DNA of 64,000 nucleotides, taken from an uncultured Clostridium sp. (GTDB lineage Bacteria > Bacillota > Clostridia > Peptostreptococcales > Peptostreptococcaceae). The first letter of the stretch is position 1; every line of letters starts with the position of its first letter. The translations under genes were made by a program, and so were the position numbers. The stretch spans positions 1-64,000 of the forward strand of contig CAMBXR010000008.1 in NCBI GenBank assembly GCA_945871955.1, in the 5' to 3' direction. The notes under the pieces were generated by a model. It saw only the letters and a program-made list of their open reading frames with translations. It was not told where the DNA came from and did not search any database. Shown piece by piece: positions 43,925 to 51,964 of this stretch.

Positions 43925-45110
43925 ATACTTCTATTTCTCCAGAAATTAATCGTGGTATAAGAATATCTCTAGCTTCTTTTAACTTTTCATTTTGATTATA
44001 AATATTATCTATCTGGTTGTGTATATTGGAAATAATATTAGTGAATTTTACTAAAATATTCTCTGGTGGTATTATTATACTCATAGAATTTATATAATTT
44101 TTATTTGCATGAGGTATAGCAGAACCAGTATTATTTTGTTTTATCTCATTTTCTCTGTACTTTATAAAATAGTATAAATATTCATTGCTTATACTATTAT
44201 TTATTAACTTAAATAAAGAAAGTGTTGATCCTATAGCCCCTCCGATACTTCTATATATATTTCCACTTCTTGAACCATCCATTATCATAAGAACCTCATT
44301 TTTATCAGATACTGGTACTTTTGTATCATTCGTATAGTTCATACCTTTTCGTTCTAATGTTTCTACTAATAAATATGGAATCCTATTTTCAGTTTTATAA
44401 TTTGTAATATCTTTAGGTTTTTTCCCTTTTATTATTTTAATTAAATTACCTAAGTTTTCATCATTCCAGCCTTCAATGATACCATCAATTATATTACACT
44501 TTTCATATCCAGGGAATCTTAAATTAACAAACCATTCTTTATATATTAACTCTGTACTTTCTTCTAATAATTTTATTCTTTTCAGATTATTTTCTATTAA
44601 TTCATCATATTTAGACAGTATTGATACAATTTTATTTTGTTTATCCATATTTAATAATGGTACGACTAAATTATTTAATATCTTTTGATTTAAGTTTGAA
44701 ATATTTGTTCCATTACCTTGAGATGATAAAGTTTTTCTTATAAAGTCAGTTTTAAATAAGTATGAATAAAATTTTGGATTACATTCCTTAGATGTAAATC
44801 TAGTTCTTATACAAAATGCTGAGTATGTTAAATTTTCCTCTATTTCATCTATATACAAAGTTCTACCAATTAAATTTTTATTACCATTAGACCTTACAAA
44901 TACTATATCTCCTTTTTGCAATAAGTCATCTTCTTTTATAAGGTCATTTGGATTTATCTCACCTAATTCTTCGTACTTAGGTGTAGAGTAATCTTTAAAA
45001 TTTGCTACATTTATTATTTTTATACCTTTACCAAAATTACTTTCATCATAGTTTACACCATTTCTAAATTCCGCTACTTCACCTAACTTAATATTATCAT
45101 TCTTCATCAT
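43923..45110 (-). CDS. hsdS: Type I restriction-modification, specificity subunit
   Basis: 395 residues with two target-recognition domains separated by a conserved coiled coil (the region around KIVSILSKYDELIENNLKRI), and a second coiled coil at the end (IDNIYNQNEKLKEARDILIP, RLISGEIEV). Each target domain reads half of a bipartite DNA site; the spacing helices set the gap. The first four bases overlap the end of hsdM (ATGA). No inverted-repeat partner hsdS is nearby, so phase variation is not indicated. Confidence 0.92.
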   Translation of the reverse strand: MMKNDNIKLGEVAEFRNGVNYDESNFGKGIKIINVANFKDYSTPKYEELGEINPNDLIKEDDLLQKGDIVFVRSNGNKNLIGRTLYIDEIEENLTYSAFCIRTRFTSKECNPKFYSYLFKTDFIRKTLSSQGNGTNISNLNQKILNNLVVPLLNMDKQNKIVSILSKYDELIENNLKRIKLLEESTELIYKEWFVNLRFPGYEKCNIIDGIIEGWNDENLGNLIKIIKGKKPKDITNYKTENRIPYLLVETLERKGMNYTNDTKVPVSDKNEVLMIMDGSRSGNIYRSIGGAIGSTLSLFKLINNSISNEYLYYFIKYRENEIKQNNTGSAIPHANKNYINSMSIIIPPENILVKFTNIISNIHNQIDNIYNQNEKLKEARDILIPRLISGEIEV

Positions 45111-47230
45111 ATACTTAACTCCTCAAAGTTACTTTTAATCACCTTAGCTAGTTGAATAGCTTCCTCATTAAGACCATCAAGCTCCATCTGAATCTCCTTT
45201 AATCTACCCTCAAAATCAAAATCATCATCAATAACCTGTGCAACTCCTACATATCTACCAGGATTTAAACTCCAGTCATTAGCTTCAATTTCATTTATAT
45301 CAACAATCTTACAAAGACCTTCTACATCTGCAAATACTCCATCTGTAAACTTACTTTGTAACCAATTAACTTGAGAGTAAACATATCTAATATTCTTTAA
45401 AAACTCTATAATATACTTTTTATTATTTTCTAAGTTCTTTCTGTTTACTCTTACTTCCTTAGTAATCCAAGCCTTACTATCTTTAGCTTTTAAGTCTTTC
45501 TCTGCTTTATCTATAATATTATTAGTTTCCTTATATATGTGGTCTACAGTTTTTATAAATGCTTTTATATCTTTTGATATTTGCTCAAATTTACTGTAGT
45601 GATTTTTTTGTATATCATTAGTAAATTCTATATTACTATAATCATTTATTTTAGATTCATTCATATATTGATTATAATCACATATACTTTTTACTAATTT
45701 TTCTTTTTCTTCTTTATATAACTTAATATCATTTTTAAGTATATTTATATCATCACAGTAACCTTTGTGGATATCACTTTCACTATAATTATTTTCTATA
45801 TCATCTCTAAATTTGTTCAATTGACTTAATAGCTGACCTATATTATTTTCAAATGGTACTATATCATTTTCTATACTCATAGCTTTATTTACATATTCAT
45901 TTATATATTCATCTATAAGTTTTAAATACCTTTCATTTTCACCTCTATATAACCAAGTTATAGCTGTAATATTTTTAAGTTGCTCATTTGAAAATTCATT
46001 TTTATTACTCGTTCCAGCTATTCTACTATGTATATTTCTAGCATCTAACATAAGTATTTTATCATTTCTATCTTGTGGCTTATTTTTATCAAAGAACCAT
46101 ATTCCACAAGGAAGAGAACGAGTATAGAAAAAGTTATTTCCAATAGACACCATAACATCTACATCACCAGTCTTAACTAACTGTTCTCTTACATCTTTTT
46201 CACTATTACCTGCATCACTTGCAGAACTTGCCATAACAAATCCTGCTCTTCCTTTTTCATTCAAATACTGATGGAAGTATTGTATCCAAAGATAATTTCC
46301 GTTACTTACCGATTTAGTTTTTTTATTTATCCCAGGTATTCCAAAAGGAAGTCTAGAATCTCCTTTTATCTTTTCACTGTCTACTCCATCAACATTAAAT
46401 GGAGGATTTGCCATTACATAATCACATTTACCTATTAGCTCATGTTTATCCTCATAGAATGTGTTTCCTTCAAGTATTTTGCCTTCTAATCCATGTACTG
46501 CTAAGTTCATTTTTGCTAACTTCGAGTTTAGTTCCGCTTTTTCTTGTCCATAGAATGTAACTCTTTCATTAGCATTTTCACCATGCAATTCTATAAAGTG
46601 TCCTGTTTGAACAAACATACCTGCACTTCCACAAGCAGGATCAAATACTATGCCTTTTTCTGGTTCTATTATATTAACTATAAGCTGAACTAAAGATATA
46701 GGTGTGAAGAATTCTCCTCCCTCTTGTGCCCCACTCATAGCAAATTTATTTAAGAAGTATTCATATATTCTTCCAAAAACATCTCCTGTTGCATTTTTAA
46801 GTTGCTCACTATTAAATATTTTTAGTAATTCTGCTAATAAATCATTGTCAAATATATTATAATTTTTAGGAAGTGCACCTTGTAAATTATCATATTCATT
46901 TTCAATTTTTATCATTGCATCATTTATAGCACTACCTATGTCTTTTCCTTCTTCTAAATTAAGTAGGTAATCATATCTAGATTCTTCTGGTAAGAATATT
47001 GCACTTTGACTTTCAAAGTCTTCTTTTTTTACTGATCTTTTTATTCCACCTCTTGATGGTAAATTTTCTTCTATTTTTTCTTTTGCTATTAAAAATCTAT
47101 TGTATGCATGTCTTAAAAAGATTAGTCCAAGTACTGGCATACTATATTCAGAAGCTGTTAGTTTAGAATTTGCTCTAAGCTGGTCTGCTGCTTCCCATAA
47201 GTCACCTTCTATTTTTTTTATATCTTGCAT
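45107..47230 (-). CDS. hsdM: Type I restriction-modification, DNA methyltransferase subunit
   Basis: 707 residues, long for HsdM (usually about 500-530). The N-terminal HsdM_N domain (MQDIKKIEGDLWEAADQLR), the AdoMet motif DPACGSAGMF and the catalytic NPPFN of N6-adenine methylases are intact. Extra length comes from about 180 residues of charged helices (from GENERYLKLIDEYINEY to LNPGRYVGV). Both host DNA modification and complex assembly depend on it. AAGGAGAG precedes the ATG. Confidence 0.93.
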   Translation of the reverse strand: MQDIKKIEGDLWEAADQLRANSKLTASEYSMPVLGLIFLRHAYNRFLIAKEKIEENLPSRGGIKRSVKKEDFESQSAIFLPEESRYDYLLNLEEGKDIGSAINDAMIKIENEYDNLQGALPKNYNIFDNDLLAELLKIFNSEQLKNATGDVFGRIYEYFLNKFAMSGAQEGGEFFTPISLVQLIVNIIEPEKGIVFDPACGSAGMFVQTGHFIELHGENANERVTFYGQEKAELNSKLAKMNLAVHGLEGKILEGNTFYEDKHELIGKCDYVMANPPFNVDGVDSEKIKGDSRLPFGIPGINKKTKSVSNGNYLWIQYFHQYLNEKGRAGFVMASSASDAGNSEKDVREQLVKTGDVDVMVSIGNNFFYTRSLPCGIWFFDKNKPQDRNDKILMLDARNIHSRIAGTSNKNEFSNEQLKNITAITWLYRGENERYLKLIDEYINEYVNKAMSIENDIVPFENNIGQLLSQLNKFRDDIENNYSESDIHKGYCDDINILKNDIKLYKEEKEKLVKSICDYNQYMNESKINDYSNIEFTNDIQKNHYSKFEQISKDIKAFIKTVDHIYKETNNIIDKAEKDLKAKDSKAWITKEVRVNRKNLENNKKYIIEFLKNIRYVYSQVNWLQSKFTDGVFADVEGLCKIVDINEIEANDWSLNPGRYVGVAQVIDDDFDFEGRLKEIQMELDGLNEEAIQLAKVIKSNFEELSI

Positions 47231-47250
47231 GTATACTCTCCTTAATTATC

Positions 47251-47391
47251 TTATTTATTGTTACTCATATATTTTAACATATTTATGAAGTAATACTTGT
47301 GTCTTTCTCTACTATCACAACTTTTCAGTAACTCATCAAAGTTTTATGATACTTCTTTTATAAAATCATTATTACTTATAATACAGCTTTT
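47251..47391 (-). pseudogene. Relic of a small gene upstream of hsdM
   Basis: The minus strand reads SNNDFIKEVS, a stop, then NFDELLKSCDSRERHKYYFI and NMLKYMSNNK to a TAA at 47251-47253, just before the hsdM ribosome binding site. Upstream the frame is lost. Coding-like but dead; family unknown. Between 47392 and the tmRNA terminator nothing is seen. Confidence 0.45.
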
Positions 47392-47504
47392 TTATTTATA
47401 AGAATAGCCTTATTGGTTCATATTTCTTGCCTAAGACTATTTTTCACTTTTAATTCTTGTACGATTCATCTGTTCTTATTACATAGATTCAATATTATAA
47501 AAAA

Positions 47505-47531
47505 AACTACTAAGCTATAAACTTAGTAGTT
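47505..47531 (-). terminator. Terminator of ssrA
   Basis: Perfect 10-bp stem AACTACTAAG/CTTAGTAGTT with seven-base loop and T run on the minus strand, 27 bases after the mature 3' end. Confidence 0.85.
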
Positions 47532-47557
47532 CCTTTTCCTCTTTTCGAGGGTTTGAA

Positions 47558-47569
47558 TGGTGGAGATGA
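47558..47569 (-). repeat. Putative att site, inner copy (ssrA 3' end)
   Basis: The last 12 bases of tmRNA, TCATCTCCACCA, repeated at 36694-36705. Confidence 0.5.
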
Positions 47570-47911
47570 GGGGAGTCGAACCCCTGTCCGCAAGCTTTTT
47601 CCTCGTTGCGTCTACGTGTGTAGTCAGCTGTTTTAGAATCTCGCCTCAGATAGCGTCCAGTGACAAACTCTATCATTGGCCAGTCCCAATTAGTCCGCTT
47701 TTAGTCGAGACACCCTAAAAGTAGTACCCTGCATAAATGATGTCCAGGCCTAGCCGGCAGGAGGGCTTAGGCGGGACAAGCAGCGTTATTAAGCTGCTAA
47801 AGCGTAATTATCGTTTGCGTTTATTTTAAATTCCCCAGTTTTTACGTGACCCAGAGTAACACGACACGCTGCCCCAAGTTCCGAACCCACGTCGAAAGCC
47901 ATTACACCCCC
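47558..47911 (-). ncRNA. ssrA: Transfer-messenger RNA (tmRNA)
   Basis: 354 bases. The 5' end GGGGGTGTAATGGCTTTCGA and the 3' end GGTTCGACTCCCCTCATCTC plus CACCA form the tRNA-Ala-like acceptor domain with the G-U pair of alanine tRNAs; CCA is encoded. The tag frame lies at 47789-47818 and reads ANDNYALAA then stop, an end (ALAA) recognised by ClpXP. It rescues ribosomes on broken messages together with SmpB, whose gene lies just upstream on the same strand. The 3' end appears to have served as an integration site. Confidence 0.97.
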
Positions 47912-48048
47912 ATATAGGAGTTTAAAGTCATTGAGACTGCTTTATTTGCAAACTTTTTATTTTCACCAATTCAATATTTAATTTTACTGTATATATAATA
48001 TATTACTTTTTGAAGTAAAAATCAACTAGAATTAATTTACTAATTTGA

Positions 48049-48510
48049 TTAGTATCTACCAGACATTTCTCTTTCAATTCTTCTTTGTGCATCTTTCTTA
48101 GCCAGATCTTGACGTTTATCATAAAGTTTCTTACCTTTTGCTAAACCTAATTCAAGTTTTACCTTTCCTTTTTTCAGATACATTCTTAGAGGAACTAAAG
48201 AATATCCCTTGATAGTAGTTGCCCCTATCAATTTTCTGATTTCATGTTTATGAAGTAATAATTTTCTCACTCTTAGAGGATCTACCTTGTAGAATGAGTT
48301 TGCTTGATCGTATGGGCTTATATGAACTTGTTTTAGGAAAACTTCAGAATTATCTACAGATGCAAAACCTTCCTTTAGGTTTACTCTACCCGCTCTGATT
48401 GATTTTACTTCCATTCCTTTTAATTCTATTCCACATTCATAAGTTTCTTCTATGAAATACTCATGTCTAGCTTTTTTATTTGTAGCTAATGTTTTTTCAC
48501 CTACTGCCAT
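48049..48510 (-). CDS. smpB: SsrA-binding protein SmpB
   Basis: 153 residues, standard length. Core [20 protein letters not shown] and [20 protein letters not shown], and the C-terminal basic tail [20 protein letters not shown] that reaches the ribosomal mRNA channel. It binds tmRNA and guides it into the empty A site. Located 137 bases before ssrA on the same strand, the common arrangement. Confidence 0.97.
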   Translation of the reverse strand: MAVGEKTLATNKKARHEYFIEETYECGIELKGMEVKSIRAGRVNLKEGFASVDNSEVFLKQVHISPYDQANSFYKVDPLRVRKLLLHKHEIRKLIGATTIKGYSLVPLRMYLKKGKVKLELGLAKGKKLYDKRQDLAKKDAQRRIEREMSGRY

Positions 48511-48598
48511 ACTCTCACCTTCTTTATTATTATTTCATTTTAATAAACATTAGTATATCATATCATCAAAAAAATCTCAAGATTATTGCTAAATCTTT

Positions 48599-48751
48599 CT
48601 ATTTATCATATCTTGTATAGTAAAAAGATAAAACAAATATTAGAATTTGCAATGAATAAATAACTAGCCTTTCAGTTAATCCCATTATATTAAGCTTCAT
48701 TAACATGGAAATTGGGTTCATCGTACCACATAACGTTATTATTATTGCCAT
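48599..48751 (-). pseudogene. C-terminal fragment of a membrane-protein gene
   Basis: A 50-codon frame (TLCGTMNPISMLMKLNIMGL, TERLVIYSLQILIFVLSFYY) resembles the end of DUF998/DUF4386-like membrane proteins. No ribosome binding site, and its upstream side runs directly into the end of the channel gene, so the front is lost. Confidence 0.5.
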
Positions 48752-48768
48752 TTTTAAAATAAACTTGC

Positions 48769-49656
48769 TTATTTTTCACTTTTATATGACAACATAGATG
48801 ATATAAATATGGTTAGACATATTATACTTGTAAGTGAAATTACTATGCTCATAAACTTAGCTATTGTAGATACTGGACATATATCTCCATATCCAATTGT
48901 AGCAAAGGTAATTACAGTATAGTAAAACAAATCATAATAATTAGGATTATTAGTATAAGCATTTTTAGAGCCATTATTTATAAAACATACTCCTAAGTAC
49001 AGACTAATAATTACCATAACTAATAAAATTACTGCTACTAATTCAAAATTGCTACTTTCCCCTTTGGAATTGCTATTTCTTTTTATCTCTATTAGTTCAG
49101 GACTTTTAATTACACTTATTAACACTTTTAAATTTAAAATATAGCTTATGCTTACTCCCATTAGACCTAATATGTATATTTGAGAAAATTGCTCGGGAAA
49201 TAATATTAATATTGTCGTATACATACTAATTATGAAGAAACTTATTATTAAATCTGTTTTAGTATTTTTATCTTCAATTCTATATAAGTATTTATAAATC
49301 ATTCTGTTTGAATACATAAAATATCCTACTACAATATACGTAAATATAAACATTATCAAATATGTAAATATCTTCACTGCAACTATATAATCTTCACTTA
49401 CATATTTATATAATTCTTCAAACAAACCTCTAGCTATTGCAAAAACTATAAACATTTGTGATAGAATAAAAACTGTCCATTGCCATGTTTTTAAATGTGA
49501 TTTTTTACCTTTAAAAATATCTGCATATTGTTTATTTATATTGCTAAATAAACTTTTTACTCTTAAGCCTCTATATTTTTCTATTCTTTTATATGAGATC
49601 ATAACAAATGCAAGTATAGTAACTACAAGAAATAATATTCTTATCATTTTAGACAC
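48769..49656 (-). CDS. Potassium channel family protein
   Basis: 295 residues with about six or seven membrane segments. The selectivity filter TIGYGD lies near residue 262, preceded by the pore helix (YYTVITFA) and followed by the last helix (TIAKFMSIVISLTSIICLTI). There is no cytoplasmic RCK domain at the end. Likely a voltage-gated-like or simple ion-channel-2 type potassium channel. Single gene. Confidence 0.82.
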   Translation of the reverse strand: MSKMIRILFLVVTILAFVMISYKRIEKYRGLRVKSLFSNINKQYADIFKGKKSHLKTWQWTVFILSQMFIVFAIARGLFEELYKYVSEDYIVAVKIFTYLIMFIFTYIVVGYFMYSNRMIYKYLYRIEDKNTKTDLIISFFIISMYTTILILFPEQFSQIYILGLMGVSISYILNLKVLISVIKSPELIEIKRNSNSKGESSNFELVAVILLVMVIISLYLGVCFINNGSKNAYTNNPNYYDLFYYTVITFATIGYGDICPVSTIAKFMSIVISLTSIICLTIFISSMLSYKSEK

Positions 49657-49786
49657 CTAATTCTTTTTTATTATCATTATTCCCTTTATTAAATTATATT
49701 ACAAAATCAATCTTATTTATTATTGTCACCAAAACTTTTATACTTCATATATTGTTAATACAGAGTTAAATGTAAGGGGGGTATCT

Positions 49787-50437
49787 ATGTTTTCTTCATT
49801 AAATTTTCTATCCTCAATAGATGCTATTTTACTTGTAGTTGCTCTATCTATGGATGCTTTTGTAGCCAGTTTTGCTTATGGTACAAGTAAAATAAAAATA
49901 CCCTTTAAATCAGCTATAATTATCAATGTTGTCTGCTCAGTCATTTTAGGAATAGCCTTATTTACTGGCAATATTATAAGCAATTTTATACCATCTATTT
50001 TTACAACAAGTATTTGTTTTACTATGCTACTAATGTTAGGCTTGGCTAAATTATTTAATAGTACATTAAAAGCTTTGATAGGTCCAACTGGCTCTTTATC
50101 TCGCAATTACCAATTTGAACTATCTGATTTTAGATTTTTTCTAAAAGTTTGTATAGATAATACAGCTGCTGATGCTGACCATTCTCTAGAGCTTTCTCCT
50201 AAAGAATCTCTATCCCTGGCTATAGCTCTATCTTTAGATGGGATAGCTGCTGGATTTGGAACAGGTTTAGTTTCTGCAAATCTTGCTGAGATAATTATTT
50301 TTTCACTTATTGTAAACATGATTGCCATCTTAGCTGGATGTTTTATTGGAAATAAAGTAGCCGAGAAAACAGATCTTAATCTTTCTTGGTTAAGTGGTGC
50401 AACACTAATAGTATTAGCTTTTTTAAAACTTAAATAA
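49787..50437 (+). CDS. ytaF: Sporulation membrane protein YtaF
   Basis: 216 residues, six helices. The two halves each begin with the family's Asp motif (LSMDAFVASFAYGTSKIKIP; LSLDGIAAGFGTGLV), as in MntP/YtaF proteins. YtaF is a sporulation gene in Bacillus; related MntP exports manganese. The start follows AAGGGGGG. Single gene with a strong terminator. Confidence 0.87.
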   Translation: MFSSLNFLSSIDAILLVVALSMDAFVASFAYGTSKIKIPFKSAIIINVVCSVILGIALFTGNIISNFIPSIFTTSICFTMLLMLGLAKLFNSTLKALIGPTGSLSRNYQFELSDFRFFLKVCIDNTAADADHSLELSPKESLSLAIALSLDGIAAGFGTGLVSANLAEIIIFSLIVNMIAILAGCFIGNKVAEKTDLNLSWLSGATLIVLAFLKLK

Positions 50438-50450
50438 AGTTATAAATAAG

Positions 50451-50486
50451 AAAAGATGTATCAACTTATATATTGATACATCTTTT
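50451..50486. terminator. Bidirectional terminator after ytaF
   Basis: Perfect 14-bp stem AAAAGATGTATCAA/TTGATACATCTTTT, eight-base loop. Confidence 0.9.
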
Positions 50487-50499
50487 AATGTAGAAATCT

Positions 50500-51228
50500 T
50501 TATGCCACCTGTTTATATTTTTGCTTATCTTTTTTATTTTTATTGTATCTGCAATCATGATCACAATTACCACATCTTAAAGTTTTATTAGAGATTGGTG
50601 AAAATCTTTCTGGATGTTTTAAATTCAGATACTCCCATTGAATAAATAAAAATATTCCCACTGCAACTAAACTATAAGTCCAAAAACTTCTTATAAAAAT
50701 CAGTGGTGTTAAATACATTATATGTCCCCAGTTATAAATCCTACATTCATTACAACATTTATTTCTTACAATAATTTTATGAAAAGGACACCATACATTC
50801 ACACAGAACATATCGCTCCAATAATAAAACACAAATAATAAATACATATAAACTGGACTTAAGTCCAGTTTGAAATATATATATGCTAATGCTCCATTTA
50901 ACAATGTCCAAAAAACTAAAGCTCTTACTGCTCTTAGGTGATTTTTCTTTGTATAATCTTTTAATTTTTCTTCTTTATATTTATCATCACCATCATAATG
51001 TCTATCAAATAATTTTCCACTATAAGAATAATTATTTAATGATGGTATTAATACTAAAATCATTTCGTACATTAAGTACATCCAAAATAAATTATAAACT
51101 TTAATCTCTCCTATTAACTTAAATCCCATAAATTCATTTAAAACTTTAGGGTTTATAAATGTTAAAATTGCTGGCACAACTAAAATAATACTTCTTATTA
51201 TTAATTTAGTTTTACTTTTTTTGCCCAT
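50500..51228 (-). CDS. Unknown membrane protein with paired Cys motifs
   Basis: 242 residues, about six membrane helices. Cys motifs lie in loops: MFCVNVWCPFHKIIV, then NKCCNECRIYNWGH, and near the end RCGNCDHDCRY. Their spacing could hold a metal or redox disulfides. No family recalled. It follows the collapsed two-component system on the same strand, 30 bases after the kinase fragment, so it may have been its target or partner. TAAGGAAAGG lies upstream of the ATG. Confidence 0.6.
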   Translation of the reverse strand: MGKKSKTKLIIRSIILVVPAILTFINPKVLNEFMGFKLIGEIKVYNLFWMYLMYEMILVLIPSLNNYSYSGKLFDRHYDGDDKYKEEKLKDYTKKNHLRAVRALVFWTLLNGALAYIYFKLDLSPVYMYLLFVFYYWSDMFCVNVWCPFHKIIVRNKCCNECRIYNWGHIMYLTPLIFIRSFWTYSLVAVGIFLFIQWEYLNLKHPERFSPISNKTLRCGNCDHDCRYNKNKKDKQKYKQVA

Positions 51229-51258
51229 GTTACTATCCTTTCCTTATTAAATAGGAGA

Positions 51259-51690
51259 TTATTTTTCTACTAAATTTTCTGCTTTAGGAAATATTATGCT
51301 TATCTTAGTTCCCACATTTACTTCTGATTGAATTTCTAATCCCAAGCCAAGTTTGTTACATAGTTTTTTACATAAATAAAGTCCGATTCCCGTACTTTTT
51401 CCAAACTTTCGTCCATTTTCTCCCGTAAATCCTTTTTCAAAAACTCTATCTAAATCTCTTTCAATTATACCAACACCTTCGTCTTCTATTGTTAACACAA
51501 CGCTATTTGATATTTCTTTTGACTCAATTTTTATTTTATAATCTTTTCCCTTAGAATACTTTATAGAATTTATTAGAATTTGATTTATTATAAATTCAAT
51601 CCATTTACTATCACTATAAACAACTTCATTTAATTCACCTAATTGAAGTCTTATTCTTTTACTTATAAAATCTCTTTGATTTTTTTAATA
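51259..51690 (-). pseudogene. 3' fragment of a sensor histidine kinase gene
   Basis: The minus strand encodes the end of an HATPase domain: N box WIEFIINQILINSIKYSKGK, G1 box IEDEGVGI, F box region DRVFEKGFTGENGR, G2 GKSTGIGLYLCKKL. Upstream, at a run of seven A, the frame hits a TAA, and the dimerisation and sensor domains are gone. Similar to BceS/YxdK-type kinases. Confidence 0.75.
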
Positions 51691-51702
51691 ACATTAGTAT
51701 TT

Positions 51703-51735
51703 TTATATATTTTCAACAATTAATATATTTTTCAT
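51703..51735 (-). pseudogene. 5' stub of a response-regulator gene
   Basis: AGGAG, then an ATG at 51733-51735 reading MKNILIVENI and a stop. This is the start of a typical OmpR-type receiver (MKNILIVEDD). The rest has been deleted along with the front of the kinase gene. Confidence 0.6.
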
Positions 51736-51885
51736 CTATTAGTACTCCTAAGTTCTTTTTGAGTTGAGTTAATTTATATTATATACATAATTAAATATTT
51801 CAAATATTGATATAGATTTCATTATCCTTACATTTTTGTAATATAGGCATCTTTCCTATTTAGTTAAGTAGAATATAGAAATTTA

Positions 51886-51941
51886 TTCAAATTCATGCTT
51901 AATTATTGTATAATTTACATATATTCCCAAAAATGTAAATT
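51886..51941 (+). promoter_or_regulatory. Promoter and inverted repeat of the lysozyme gene
   Basis: -35 TTCAAA (51886-51891), 17-base spacer, -10 TATAAT (51909-51914). A 9-bp inverted repeat (AATTTACAT at 51912-51920, ATGTAAATT at 51933-51941) covers the expected transcription start and may be an operator. Confidence 0.6.
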
Positions 51942-51964
51942 TATATAACACGGAGAGATAGAAT

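Larger units (their letters stand above)
36706..47557. mobile_element. Candidate integrated island at the 3' end of ssrA, integrase lost
   Basis: 10.9 kb bounded by the 12-bp repeat of the ssrA 3' terminus. It lies downstream of ssrA, where tyrosine-recombinase islands insert. The cargo is typical: a complete type I restriction-modification system, small unknown genes, a duplicated micro-gene cassette, and relics. No integrase, excisionase or replication gene is recognisable, so it would be a fixed remnant. The evidence is the repeat, its orientation and the gene content only. Confidence 0.45.

Noticed and set aside
40657..47230. Phase-variable restriction system with shuffling hsdS
   Set aside because: Only one hsdS gene, no inverted repeats or recombinase beside it.
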